64,000 nt of DNA from JAAYCU01 sp964401335 (GTDB lineage: Bacteria; Planctomycetota; Phycisphaerae; UBA1845; PWPN01): NCBI GenBank assembly GCA_964401335.1, contig CAYNYK010000011.1:1-64000 (forward strand), in the 5' to 3' direction. A model generated the notes under the pieces. The model was given only the letters and a program-made list of their open reading frames with translations. It was not told where the DNA came from and did not search any database. Below are positions 18,960 to 27,415 of this stretch, in pieces. Position numbers and translations under genes: made by a program. Position 1 is the first letter of the stretch; every line of letters starts with the position of its first letter.

Positions 18960-20009
18960 ATGTCCGAAACCATGCTGGCCCTGGTGAAAACGAAAAAAGG
19001 TGTGGGCAACATCGAGTTGCTGGAGCGGCCGAAACCGTCGCCGGGCGAAGGCGAGGTATTGATCGAGGTCCACGCCTGCGGCGTCTGCGGCACGGACATC
19101 CATGTCAAGCATGATCGCTTTCCCTACTGGCCGCCGGTGATCCTGGGACATGAATTCGCCGGGCGAATCTTGGAACTCGGGCCGGGGACGAAGCTTTATC
19201 AGATCGGCGATCGCGTGGTGGGTGAGCCGCACACGCGGGCGTGCGGGCATTGTCACCTGTGCCGCACGGGGAATATTCAAATCTGCCCCGATAAGCGTTC
19301 ACCCGGTTGGGGTATCGACGGAGCCATGGCCCGCTGGCTGGTTATGCCCGAAAAACTCCTGCACGCTATCCCCGATTCGATGAGTTACACCGAGGCCGCT
19401 TTGGTCGAGCCGACCGCCAATGTGGTCAGCGATGTTCTGGAACGGGCAAAGGTGGAAGGCGGGGACTACGTGGTCGTGCTGGGCCCCGGGCCGATCGGCC
19501 TGCTGGCCGGTCTGGCCGCCAAGGCCGCTGGCGCCCGCGAAGTGCTCATGATCGGCACCGAGAAAGATGAAGAAATTCGTTTATCCAAGGCCCGTGAACT
19601 GGGCATGGATACGTTCGTGATCGGCCATCAAGGCGATCCGATCGCCGCGGTGATGGATCGTACCCGCGGGATCGGGGCCGATCTGGTCATCGAATGCAGT
19701 GGCGCAGCCCCGGCCATCGCCCTCGGCATCGATCTGGTCCGCAAGCTCGGCCGTTTTTGTGCGATCGGTCTGACCGGTCAGGAAAAAACCAGCTTCCCCT
19801 ACGACAAGGCCATGTTCAAGGTCTGCACCATCATCTGTAACTTGTCCACCCTCTACGCCAGTTGGGACCGGGCCATCAGCCTGATCGCCACCGGGCAAAT
19901 CCCCGCCGGCAAGTTGATCTCCCACGCCGAGCCACTGACCAACTGGGAAAAAGTCTTCGACGACATCGAAAACCTGCGGGCGTTGAAGGCCGTCCTATTA
20001 CCCTTGTAA
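18960..20009 (+). CDS. Zinc-dependent medium-chain alcohol/polyol/threonine dehydrogenase
   Basis: A 349-residue MDR-family dehydrogenase. The catalytic zinc site is shown by ACGVCGTDIH (Cys near residue 40) and GHEFAG (near 63). The four-Cys structural zinc loop is complete (CGHCHLCRTGNIQIC, about 95-109). The NAD-binding fold starts at VLGPGPIGLLAG (about 174). ACAGGAACG precedes the ATG at 18960. The closest family types are L-threonine 3-dehydrogenase and sorbitol/galactitol dehydrogenase; sequence alone does not separate them. Same strand as the aminotransferase and M20 genes but separated by a purine/pyrimidine-rich spacer. Confidence 0.88.
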   Translation: MSETMLALVKTKKGVGNIELLERPKPSPGEGEVLIEVHACGVCGTDIHVKHDRFPYWPPVILGHEFAGRILELGPGTKLYQIGDRVVGEPHTRACGHCHLCRTGNIQICPDKRSPGWGIDGAMARWLVMPEKLLHAIPDSMSYTEAALVEPTANVVSDVLERAKVEGGDYVVVLGPGPIGLLAGLAAKAAGAREVLMIGTEKDEEIRLSKARELGMDTFVIGHQGDPIAAVMDRTRGIGADLVIECSGAAPAIALGIDLVRKLGRFCAIGLTGQEKTSFPYDKAMFKVCTIICNLSTLYASWDRAISLIATGQIPAGKLISHAEPLTNWEKVFDDIENLRALKAVLLPL

Positions 20010-20029
20010 AAGAAGTATTGACGACCACC

Positions 20030-20448
20030 TTACGATCCGAGCTCCGAGCGTCCGTGCGTGGTTCCAATACGAACCCGCACGTAACGGACCGGTCGCGAAT
20101 ATCTCATCGCTATCGGATACTCCCAAAACAAATGTTTCGCTATTGATAAGGTTACGTTGGACAACTCCGGCCCACTCGCTTCGCATCCGATGAACAGCAA
20201 CACGTTGCCCACGGTTCCGCTCTCGTCTCGCGAACGTAACTTTTGCACTTCGACATGAAAATGCTTTATCGTCGCAGACGGGGTCGTCCGTGGAAATTTT
20301 GGTCTGAAATGGCGTGTAGCGTCGACCTTTGAAGAAAATCGGCCCGGGCGCTATCGTCAAGGCTGCCACCTCTTCGATCTGCAAAATTTGGGCCAAGGTG
20401 CCGATCCGTTTGTTGAAAGAAATTCAGGTTGCATTGTTCGACAATCAT
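20030..20448 (-). pseudogene. Probable frame-disrupted small gene downstream of smpB
   Basis: An ATG at 20448, fourteen bases past the smpB stop on the same strand, opens a sensible reading (MIVEQCNLNFFQQTDR). The reading then seems to continue in a second frame (QILQIEEVAALTIAPG, about 20396-20260) and a third frame (VQKLRSRDESGTVGNVLL onward to TAA at 20030). Each switch is a +1 step, near 20400 and near 20255. The joined product would be about 138 residues with even hydrophobic spacing, unlike random sequence. Either the gene has decayed through two indels or the assembly contains two errors. I recognise no family. Confidence 0.4.
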
Positions 20449-20459
20449 GGCAGGTCCGT

Positions 20460-20933
20460 TTACCACGACTTACGGGACATGGCCCGATCGATCTCCCGCT
20501 GATGGTCGCGTTTACGCATGCTTTGTCTTTTGTCATAGCTTTTTTTACCGGTCGCCAGTCCCAGTTCGACCTTGGCCAGACCTCGCGAATTAAAAAAAAT
20601 ACTTAGCGGTATCAGGGTTACGCCCTTTTGTTGCAGATCGCTGGACAATTTTCTCAGTTCCCTGCGGTGCAGGAGGAGTCGGCGGCTGCGTTGAGGATCA
20701 TGGTTGCGGTCCGCGGCCGGCGGATAACGGTCGATCTGGCATCCGTAAAGCATTGCCTTATAACCATTTATGCGCACAAAAGCATCCGTAAGCTGCGCTT
20801 GGCCTTGCCGAAGGCTTTTTACTTCCGTACCGACCAAAATAATACCGGCTTCCACCGTCTGGTGGATAAAATAGTCGTGCCGGGCCTTTTTATTGAGAAT
20901 CCGGCGCGCTGGTTGTTCGGGCTTTTTTGCCAT
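20460..20933 (-). CDS. smpB: SsrA-binding protein SmpB
   Basis: A 157-residue protein with the full SmpB signature: NKKARHDYFI at the N-terminus, EAGIILVGTEVKSLR, then VRINGYKAMLYGCQI, LLLHRRELRKL and a basic tail (GLATGKKSYDKRQSMRKRDHQREIDRAM). SmpB binds tmRNA and delivers it to stalled ribosomes. The ATG at 20933 gives the usual MAKKP-type start; an upstream TTG is in frame but unlikely. The tmRNA gene itself was not found nearby. It is divergent from the sigma factor gene. Confidence 0.95.
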   Translation of the reverse strand: MAKKPEQPARRILNKKARHDYFIHQTVEAGIILVGTEVKSLRQGQAQLTDAFVRINGYKAMLYGCQIDRYPPAADRNHDPQRSRRLLLHRRELRKLSSDLQQKGVTLIPLSIFFNSRGLAKVELGLATGKKSYDKRQSMRKRDHQREIDRAMSRKSW

Positions 20934-21080
20934 AAGTCGATATTTACCAGTCAATTAGGCCGATATATCATAAGCTGTTGTATCAGCCTTTGTGCCGAAC
21001 CGAACGGCCGGCCTCTTTTGATTGTAATAATGATTGCCCCCGAACGCCATGCGTCATGCAACTGGACGGGGCGGGGTCGG

Positions 21081-21086
21081 TATAAT
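21081..21086 (+). promoter_or_regulatory. -10 element upstream of the sigma factor gene
   Basis: A perfect TATAAT 48 bases before the sigma factor start. The matching -35 region is weak (TGCAAC at about 21057), so it may depend on an activator or on an alternative sigma factor. Confidence 0.35.
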
Positions 21087-21133
21087 AGGCTGATGAGCCA
21101 ATCATCAACCTGGCAAATTGAGGATTATTTCGG

Positions 21134-21727
21134 TTGACCAGGAACAGAGAAAAGAAGTTGGTCGCGGAGGCCCGCAAGGGGTCCGAGGATGCCGCGCGCT
21201 ATCTGGTAGACGCGCATAAGGATCGTTTATTTGCTTTTGTCTGGCGAATCATGCGGAGGCACGATGAAGCCGAAGATATCTGTCAGGAGGCTTTTCTCCG
21301 GGCCTTCAGTTCGCTGGACTCGTTTTCCTCGGAGTATCGATTTAGCACGTGGCTGTTCACCATCGGGTATCGCCTGTGTCTGAATCAGCTTCGGCGGCGT
21401 AAGTCGCTGACCGGCGAAATGGATTTCGCGATGCTGGCCTCGTCGGAACCGGATGCGGCCTTGCGTCTGGCCGAAAGCGAGGACGCGCGGCTGATGAAAA
21501 AGAAAGTTTGGGAGGCCGTCGATCGTTTATCGCCCCCGCAGAAGGCCGCGGTGATGTTGTTTTATCGGGAAGGTATGAGTTGTGAGGAAATTGCCCGGAC
21601 CCTGGAGATACCCATGGCTACCGTCAAGAGCCATCTGCATCGTGCGCGGGGCCGGTTGCGTGATTCGTTAGCCACATTGGTCAAGGACTGGACGCAAATT
21701 CCGTCGCTGAGAGAAGTCGCGTCATGA
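21134..21727 (+). CDS. ECF-type RNA polymerase sigma factor (sigma-70 family, RpoE-like)
   Basis: A 197-residue sigma factor with region 2 (DEAEDICQEAFLRAFSSLD, then FSTWLFTIGYRLCLNQLRRR) and region 4 (MSCEEIARTLEIPMATVKSH, then LHRARGRLR) and no region 1 or 3, the ECF arrangement. The start must be TTG at 21134: the frame is closed by a TGA at 21119 and no ATG or GTG fits before region 2. Its stop overlaps the ATG of the anti-sigma gene (ATGA), so the pair is translationally coupled. It probably responds to an envelope or surface signal relayed by the next two gene products. Confidence 0.92.
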   Translation: MTRNREKKLVAEARKGSEDAARYLVDAHKDRLFAFVWRIMRRHDEAEDICQEAFLRAFSSLDSFSSEYRFSTWLFTIGYRLCLNQLRRRKSLTGEMDFAMLASSEPDAALRLAESEDARLMKKKVWEAVDRLSPPQKAAVMLFYREGMSCEEIARTLEIPMATVKSHLHRARGRLRDSLATLVKDWTQIPSLREVAS

Positions 21728-22464
21728 TTACTTGTCAGAACGCTCGAGATTTGTTTGACCGCTATTTGGATGGCGAGTTATCTCCCACCTTGCAGACGGA
21801 GCTGCACGCCCACTGCCTCCAGTGTCTCTCCTGCCAGAATGAGCTGGCCATGCTGGAGACCTGCGGGGACGTGATCGCCCTGGACCGGAGCGAGCCGCGT
21901 TTAAGCGACTCGTTTACGGATCGGGTATTGGCCGCCCGGCGAGGACAACTGGTTCGTCCGCCGCGGCGCTGGCCTTTGGTCCTGGCCCGGGCCGGCCTGC
22001 CGCTGGCGGCCGCCGCCAGTATTACTTTGGCCATTCTGTTCACCATGCCCGCGGACAATGCCCGAACCATCACCGCCGGTGCCAAAGTGGCCCAGCCTCA
22101 GGAAGTCCAGAATTTCCTTATCCCCGACGGCGGCGCGAGTCGAAGCAAAGAGGCCTTGAAAGAACTCAAAATGACGCCAAAGGTGGCCTCCACTGGTTTT
22201 ATCAACGAGTTGCTGACCCCGCTGATTGAACAGAGCCGGATGACGATGGAGCGCACCTTGCGCGGCACCGAGGACCTCAAATTTTTGATCCAACGGGGTT
22301 TCATCGACGGGAACCAGCCGTTGCAGGAATTGTGGCAGGCGACCCAGGGAGAAATACCGTCCTTGGAAACGTCGGAAAGCGCCGGAGCTCCATTGAAATG
22401 GTGGGAAACACCCATGGTGGTTCCTTTGGAGCCGGCGGAGCAGGAACCCTTGGAAGCGCTTTGA
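21724..22464 (+). CDS. Membrane anti-sigma factor with zinc-finger (ZAS/zf-HC2) domain
   Basis: A 246-residue protein with an N-terminal zinc anti-sigma motif (CQNARDLFDRYLDGELS, then HAHCLQCLSC, the HxxxCxxC-type ligand set), one membrane span at about residues 85-105 (LPLAAAASITLAILFTM) and a 140-residue outer part without recognised domains. It overlaps the sigma factor gene by four bases. By family, the cytoplasmic domain binds and silences the sigma factor until a signal releases it. Confidence 0.88.
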   Translation: MITCQNARDLFDRYLDGELSPTLQTELHAHCLQCLSCQNELAMLETCGDVIALDRSEPRLSDSFTDRVLAARRGQLVRPPRRWPLVLARAGLPLAAAASITLAILFTMPADNARTITAGAKVAQPQEVQNFLIPDGGASRSKEALKELKMTPKVASTGFINELLTPLIEQSRMTMERTLRGTEDLKFLIQRGFIDGNQPLQELWQATQGEIPSLETSESAGAPLKWWETPMVVPLEPAEQEPLEAL

Positions 22465-22552
22465 GCAGGGTGCTCATTCCGAGATTGCATGGTGACCGGG
22501 CCATCGGCAAATGTCCCGGTCATTTTCTTATAGGCGTTGACAGGGGTGCTGC

Positions 22553-24748
22553 ATGGCCGCCGATCACCAAGTCCGCCGACTCCATCCGGAAAGTCTCATG
22601 TCTATCCTTCCGGCCGTTCTGCATCGTGTAGTCGTGCGCTTCTCCGGTAGACGAACGACGCGCGAACCTGTTACTCGGCAAGCATTCGGCGTTTGTTTCA
22701 GCTTTATGCTCGTGGCTTGGGGATTTTCATGGCGTGCGGCGGTTGCCGCGCCCACGACCACGTTGGCCGCTCAGGTGCCGGGCGATGTACGGTTGTTCGT
22801 TGAATTCAGCGATCTAAAGTTCTTTGTCGTTACGCCGACCGGCAACTTGATAAGCAAACTTCTGGATCAACTGGCCACTCCCATGATGCCTACGTCGACC
22901 TCGGCACCAGCCGACACTTCTTTGCGGGGATCTCCGCCGTCGTGGCGGGATCGCTTTGCCCGGGGACTCGGGCTGTCCTCGGAGAACACTGGAATCGTCG
23001 ATCTGCTGTTGGCCGGTCGCCTTGCCCTGGTCGCCGACGGCTGGAGCGGATTAGGTGACGCGGTTTTGTTGGCTGAACCGGACGAATTAGCCGGTTTGCT
23101 TGGACTGTTGCCCAATCCGGAAAGTCAACCGTCCGAGGATGCCTCGGTCTATCGCTATCGATTAAGTGAGGATTACGAGTTGGCCTGTGACGGCCGTCAT
23201 GTCCTCGTAGGCAACCGGACCAAAAGAACCGGCTTGTATCCGCGCATCTTGCGATTCTGGCGTGGCGGGCGGGTGGATTCGTTGGCTGACCAATATGATT
23301 TTCGGATGCGGACCGGCGTTTTGTCGAAGTATAGTCGTGTGTTGATGTACTTCCGGACGAGTCAGACCGGCCGGCCGACCGGTGAAAGCAAAGGGGCTGC
23401 TCCACGTAACTGGTGGCAGAGCCTCGAGGCGAATATTGATTCCCTTGCTTTAGGTGTATCCCTGACGCCGCAATCCGTGCTCATTACCACCAGTCGCAAA
23501 CTCGGCGCCGCCGCGCCGCGCTGGTCACCGGCCGCCCCGCCCGTCGCGGCGATGGATCGCCTGCCGGCTTCGACCATCTTGGCTTGGACCGTGCCGATCA
23601 ATTATCTCGAGCATTATCAAACGCTCCAGGGCCCGGAGGCCGATCCGGATATCCGGTTTTATGTGGACGTGCTTCGTTCCGGTCTGGGTGAACAGGAATT
23701 GGAGCGAGGCCTGCTTCGCCACCTCGTCGGCGACAGTATCGTAGTCGTCGGCGAGGGTCGGACTGAGGAGCCCACGCAGACGCACCCGGCCTTGTGGGTC
23801 CCAACGGTAGCCTTGATGGTGCGCACCGACGAACCCGCCACCACGAAAACGCTTCTCGAACGGATGGCCGGCAACCTACTACGGCTTCTCAATCTGCAAT
23901 CCGGCGAGAACCAACCGCTGCGTATTCACCGCGAGCGGATAAACGAGCAGGACGACTGGCTCAGTTCCATTCCGGTGGACCGATTATTCACTTCCGGATC
24001 GCTTTACAACTTTATCCGACCGCGCGAAATCTGCTGGGTGGTCGTGAACGGTTTTGTTATCGTGGGCACGGATCGTGGGCTGGTCCATCAACTGGTGGCG
24101 AGCCGGCGGTTGCCTCATCTGTATGCACCCTGCCTATCGCTCCGCGAAGTGATCCAGGATATCCATAACCTCGGCGGGGAGGTGGAAACCATTCTGATCG
24201 CTCGGCCGCGTGCAGTGGCATCCATGATCGATACCTGGCTCGACTTTGTACAGCGATGGTATCCGGACATGCATACCAGCCGATGGTGGCGACAGCTTCG
24301 CCAGAAGAAAGGGCCCTCCGATATTAAATTGGGCATCCTCTTTTCCCGGGCGCGCACCTATGAAGGCGTTCTCGAAGTCGCCCAGACCATTCCCCGCTGG
24401 CCCGCCTATGGGCGATTGCGTGCCGGCGACCAGATACTTTCCGTTGACGGCCAGCCCCTGGACCCCGTCCAGAAACCGGAATCGCTGATCGATCTGGTCA
24501 CGCGACGAAAACAGCCTGATCGTGTGCGTTTGGGAGTCCTTCGGGATGGAGCGGAAATCGAAGTGGAGTTGTTGATGCCGGCCACCTCCGGTGATCGCGA
24601 GGCTTTCGTGCCGGCCGATTTGTTTCGGCCGTTGGCTGATCTGCTGCGCCTGTTTCCTTCCGCATATTATCTCAGTTGGCGCACGTCACCGGAAATCGTT
24701 CATACCCAGCTCGAGCTGAGTTTTGTGCAGACCACCATGCCGCATTGA
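22553..24748 (+). CDS. Exported PDZ-domain protein encoded with the sigma/anti-sigma pair
   Basis: A 731-residue protein with a hydrophobic export segment at about residues 45-65. A large central region I do not recognise follows, with repeated patterns on propagated beta-alpha units (DVRLFVEFSDL, AMDRLPASTILAW, LVGDSIVVVGEG). A PDZ-like domain near residues 610-675 contains RLRAGDQILSVDGQPLDP. A second ATG at 22598, preceded by GGAAAG, is an alternative start. No protease triad is visible. Placement 88 bases after the anti-sigma gene suggests that it senses or regulates at the envelope, or that it is itself a target of the sigma factor. Confidence 0.7.
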   Translation: MAADHQVRRLHPESLMSILPAVLHRVVVRFSGRRTTREPVTRQAFGVCFSFMLVAWGFSWRAAVAAPTTTLAAQVPGDVRLFVEFSDLKFFVVTPTGNLISKLLDQLATPMMPTSTSAPADTSLRGSPPSWRDRFARGLGLSSENTGIVDLLLAGRLALVADGWSGLGDAVLLAEPDELAGLLGLLPNPESQPSEDASVYRYRLSEDYELACDGRHVLVGNRTKRTGLYPRILRFWRGGRVDSLADQYDFRMRTGVLSKYSRVLMYFRTSQTGRPTGESKGAAPRNWWQSLEANIDSLALGVSLTPQSVLITTSRKLGAAAPRWSPAAPPVAAMDRLPASTILAWTVPINYLEHYQTLQGPEADPDIRFYVDVLRSGLGEQELERGLLRHLVGDSIVVVGEGRTEEPTQTHPALWVPTVALMVRTDEPATTKTLLERMAGNLLRLLNLQSGENQPLRIHRERINEQDDWLSSIPVDRLFTSGSLYNFIRPREICWVVVNGFVIVGTDRGLVHQLVASRRLPHLYAPCLSLREVIQDIHNLGGEVETILIARPRAVASMIDTWLDFVQRWYPDMHTSRWWRQLRQKKGPSDIKLGILFSRARTYEGVLEVAQTIPRWPAYGRLRAGDQILSVDGQPLDPVQKPESLIDLVTRRKQPDRVRLGVLRDGAEIEVELLMPATSGDREAFVPADLFRPLADLLRLFPSAYYLSWRTSPEIVHTQLELSFVQTTMPH

Positions 24749-24773
24749 CGCGCCGGAGGAGCGCGACACGAGT

Positions 24774-25745
24774 TCAGTTCGGCCCGCCGGGCAGAATCAT
24801 GGCTCCCGCCCCGATCAAGCCGGCCCGCGGCCCGAGGGCAGCCCGTTCAATAAGCACACGGCCGGTGGAGAATGGTTGCCCTGCCTCTTTCAGGCCGCGG
24901 CGAGCGGCGGCAAGGAACGGTTCGCCCAGCTCGGCCATCCCACCGCCGATCAACACCTTGGCCGGATGAAAAATCGCCGACCAGGAAGCGATGCCCGCGC
25001 CCAGCCACCAGCCGCATTCCTCGATCACACTTAAAGCGGCCCGGTCATTCCGAACGGCGGCGGCAAGGATTTCGTGACCGGTCAGTCGTCCTGTTTGCTT
25101 GCGGAGCTCCGCCAAAAGACCACCGGGGTCGGCATCGGCTTTGTCATTCGCCAGCCGCTCCAAAGCTCGGCCTGAGGCCTTGGCCTCGACGCAGCCGCGG
25201 GCGCCGCAACCGCAAGGCGGACCTTGGGCGTCGACGATCACGTGTCCCAGGCTTCCGGCCAGGTGATTCCAGACCCGCAGGACCTTGCCTTCGATCATGA
25301 CACCCCCGCCGATGCCGGTTCCGACGACCGCCATGAGCAGACGTTCGACGTTTCGGCCGGCCCCGAAGCGGAATTCGGCCAGAACGGCGGCATTCCCATC
25401 GGCGTCAAAACTGACCGGCAAGGGGATGGCGTCCTGGATGTCAACCGGAAGATGAGAGCCGTTCAGATTGGGAAGATTCGCGCTGAAAACGATTCGCGTA
25501 CGGTCGCGATCCATGTAGCCCGGCAAGGCGACACCCACGCCGACCGGCACCCATTCGTTCGCCCGCGCTTCGCCAAGCACGCCGTGCAACTGTTCGATGA
25601 GCAGGCTAGCCATAGCATCGGCGGATCGTTGAGCATCGACCGGCGAGCTGCGATACAGATGGACCGTTCCGGCGTCGTCGATGACTCCCATCCGCACACT
25701 CTGTCCCCCCAGGTCCACGCCAATAGCGCAACGTTTTTTATCCAC
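24774..25745 (-). CDS. ROK family sugar kinase (glucokinase-like)
   Basis: A 323-residue ROK kinase. ATP-binding GVDLGGQSVRMG is at the N-terminus, the sugar/catalytic region reads FDADGNAAVLAEF, then GTGIGGG, and the ROK zinc site is intact (CGCGARGCVEAKASG). The GTG at 25745 has GGAG six bases upstream and gives a family-typical N-terminus; an ATG at 25778 would add 11 residues. Expected reaction: ATP-dependent phosphorylation of glucose or a related hexose. It runs convergent with the PDZ protein, and the hem genes lie upstream of it on the same strand. Confidence 0.88.
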   Translation of the reverse strand: MDKKRCAIGVDLGGQSVRMGVIDDAGTVHLYRSSPVDAQRSADAMASLLIEQLHGVLGEARANEWVPVGVGVALPGYMDRDRTRIVFSANLPNLNGSHLPVDIQDAIPLPVSFDADGNAAVLAEFRFGAGRNVERLLMAVVGTGIGGGVMIEGKVLRVWNHLAGSLGHVIVDAQGPPCGCGARGCVEAKASGRALERLANDKADADPGGLLAELRKQTGRLTGHEILAAAVRNDRAALSVIEECGWWLGAGIASWSAIFHPAKVLIGGGMAELGEPFLAAARRGLKEAGQPFSTGRVLIERAALGPRAGLIGAGAMILPGGPN

Positions 25746-25961
25746 ATCGTTCTCCAGATAAACCCAACCTCGTTTCATTTTCAACGATGGTGCCACGTCG
25801 GTTGCGACGCTCGGCTATCGTATCGAAGACAAGGTTGTTTTGTATAAATTATACATCTTAATCGGTTATCGCGACCCCACCCCGGAGTACCGGGATCGAT
25901 GGGCCACCCGCCCAGTTACATGATGGAGGCCAACGCCGACTATGCCCGGGAACGAACAAAA

Positions 25962-27407
25962 TCATCCGTGGAGGGCGGCAAAAACTTTTTCGGCGGCCTG
26001 TTCGCCGGAGTGGACGCAATCGGGAATGCCTACGCCGCTGAAACCGTTGCCGGCAACGGCAATGGTTCGCCGGGCGGCCAGACGCTGCTCGATCCGCCGC
26101 ACGTTGAGCAGATGACCTACGGGGTACTGCGGCATCGACAAAGGCCAGCGGTACAGATCGGTAAACTCCGGTTCGCCGTGCAGGCCGATCAGTTCGCACA
26201 AGTCCGTCAAAACCGACCGGCAAAGGGACTCGTCGTCCAGAGCATACACGTCCGGCTGCAACGCTCCGCCGAGAAAGGCCCGCATCAGGATCCGATCGGC
26301 AGGAGATCGCTGCTCGAACTTGATGCTGCTGAAGGTGACGGCGATGATCGTCCGCCGCTCGCTGAAAGGCACCACGAATCCGAAGCCTTCCGGCAAGCGG
26401 CCGAGCTGCTCGCGACGGACGGCCAGCGAGAGGGTGGCCGACGAGGCGTAGGGAATGGCCGCCAGTTCGTCGGCTAAAATCGCATCCATATCGCGAACCA
26501 ACCCGCCGGTGACATGGGCGGGGGTGGCCACGATCAACCCGTCGGCGGATTCATGGCGGCCGTTATGAAACCGCACGCGCCAAGCTGAATCGACGTATTC
26601 GATCTTTTCGGCCGGCCAGCCAAGCTGAACCGCGCCGGCCGGCAGCCGATCGGAAAGCGCGTTGACCAGGACATCCATCCCGCCACGAAAGGCCACAAAC
26701 ATGCTGTAGCGAGCCCCGCTATCGATGTTAGCTTGCGCCGCCCGCGCGGCGGGCATCTGCTTGCGCATCGCCCGTATCAGGCTACCGTATTGGGCCTCCA
26801 TCTCCAGAAAACGGGGCATGGTGGTTCGCAAACTGAGTTTGTCCGGATCGGCGGTGTAGATTCCGCCGACCAGCGGCTGGGCCACCCGCTCCAATGCCTC
26901 CCGCCCGAAGCGACGGCGAACGAACGAGCCCAGGCTTTCATCGTCGTCGGGGCCGAGTGGCTTGGCTGGCAAGAGCAGATCCAAGGCCATTCGGAATTTG
27001 CCCGGCCAGGAAAACAGCCGGCTGGTCACGAAAGGCAGGATGCGCGTAGGTGCCAGCAGTAGAAAACCTTCAGGGATCGGATACATGCGCCCGCGGCGGA
27101 CCACAAACGTGCGGCGACAGGCCGGATTGGTCGGAATCAATTGCAAATCGATGCCGAGGCGTTTACATAAAGCCAACCCCCACGGCTTGGCGGTGATGAA
27201 CGAGTCGGGCCCGCCTTCGATCAGAAATCCTTCTTTTCGCCGGGTGATAATCGAGCCGCCAAGCCGGTCCAGTCCTTCGATCAATTTTATATCCAGCGGT
27301 CGACCAAAAGCGGCGGACAACTCCGTCAGGCGATGGGCGGCGGCCAGGCCCGCGATTCCTCCACCGATGATGAGAATGCGTTTACGCTGATTGAGGCTCT
27401 CGGCCAT
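25962..27407 (-). CDS. hemG: Protoporphyrinogen oxidase (HemY/PPOX type)
   Basis: A 481-residue FAD enzyme that oxidises protoporphyrinogen IX to protoporphyrin IX. The dinucleotide motif ILIIGGGIAGLAAAHRL starts at residue 11, followed by GLDRLGGSI and the PPOX-typical EGGPDSFITAKP stretch. VAQPLVGGIYTADPDKLSLR is a strong family marker, and a C-terminal FAD segment (IAVAGNGFSGVGIPDCVHSG) is complete. It starts eight bases after the hemE stop, so the two late haem steps are one operon. Oxygen-dependent PPOX is expected from the family. Confidence 0.93.
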   Translation of the reverse strand: MAESLNQRKRILIIGGGIAGLAAAHRLTELSAAFGRPLDIKLIEGLDRLGGSIITRRKEGFLIEGGPDSFITAKPWGLALCKRLGIDLQLIPTNPACRRTFVVRRGRMYPIPEGFLLLAPTRILPFVTSRLFSWPGKFRMALDLLLPAKPLGPDDDESLGSFVRRRFGREALERVAQPLVGGIYTADPDKLSLRTTMPRFLEMEAQYGSLIRAMRKQMPAARAAQANIDSGARYSMFVAFRGGMDVLVNALSDRLPAGAVQLGWPAEKIEYVDSAWRVRFHNGRHESADGLIVATPAHVTGGLVRDMDAILADELAAIPYASSATLSLAVRREQLGRLPEGFGFVVPFSERRTIIAVTFSSIKFEQRSPADRILMRAFLGGALQPDVYALDDESLCRSVLTDLCELIGLHGEPEFTDLYRWPLSMPQYPVGHLLNVRRIEQRLAARRTIAVAGNGFSGVGIPDCVHSGEQAAEKVFAALHG

Positions 27408-27415
27408 ATCCGCCC

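Noticed and set aside
20010..21133. A tmRNA gene near smpB
   Set aside because: Neither the 5' nor the 3' tRNA-like end signature of tmRNA was found on either strand of the flanks.
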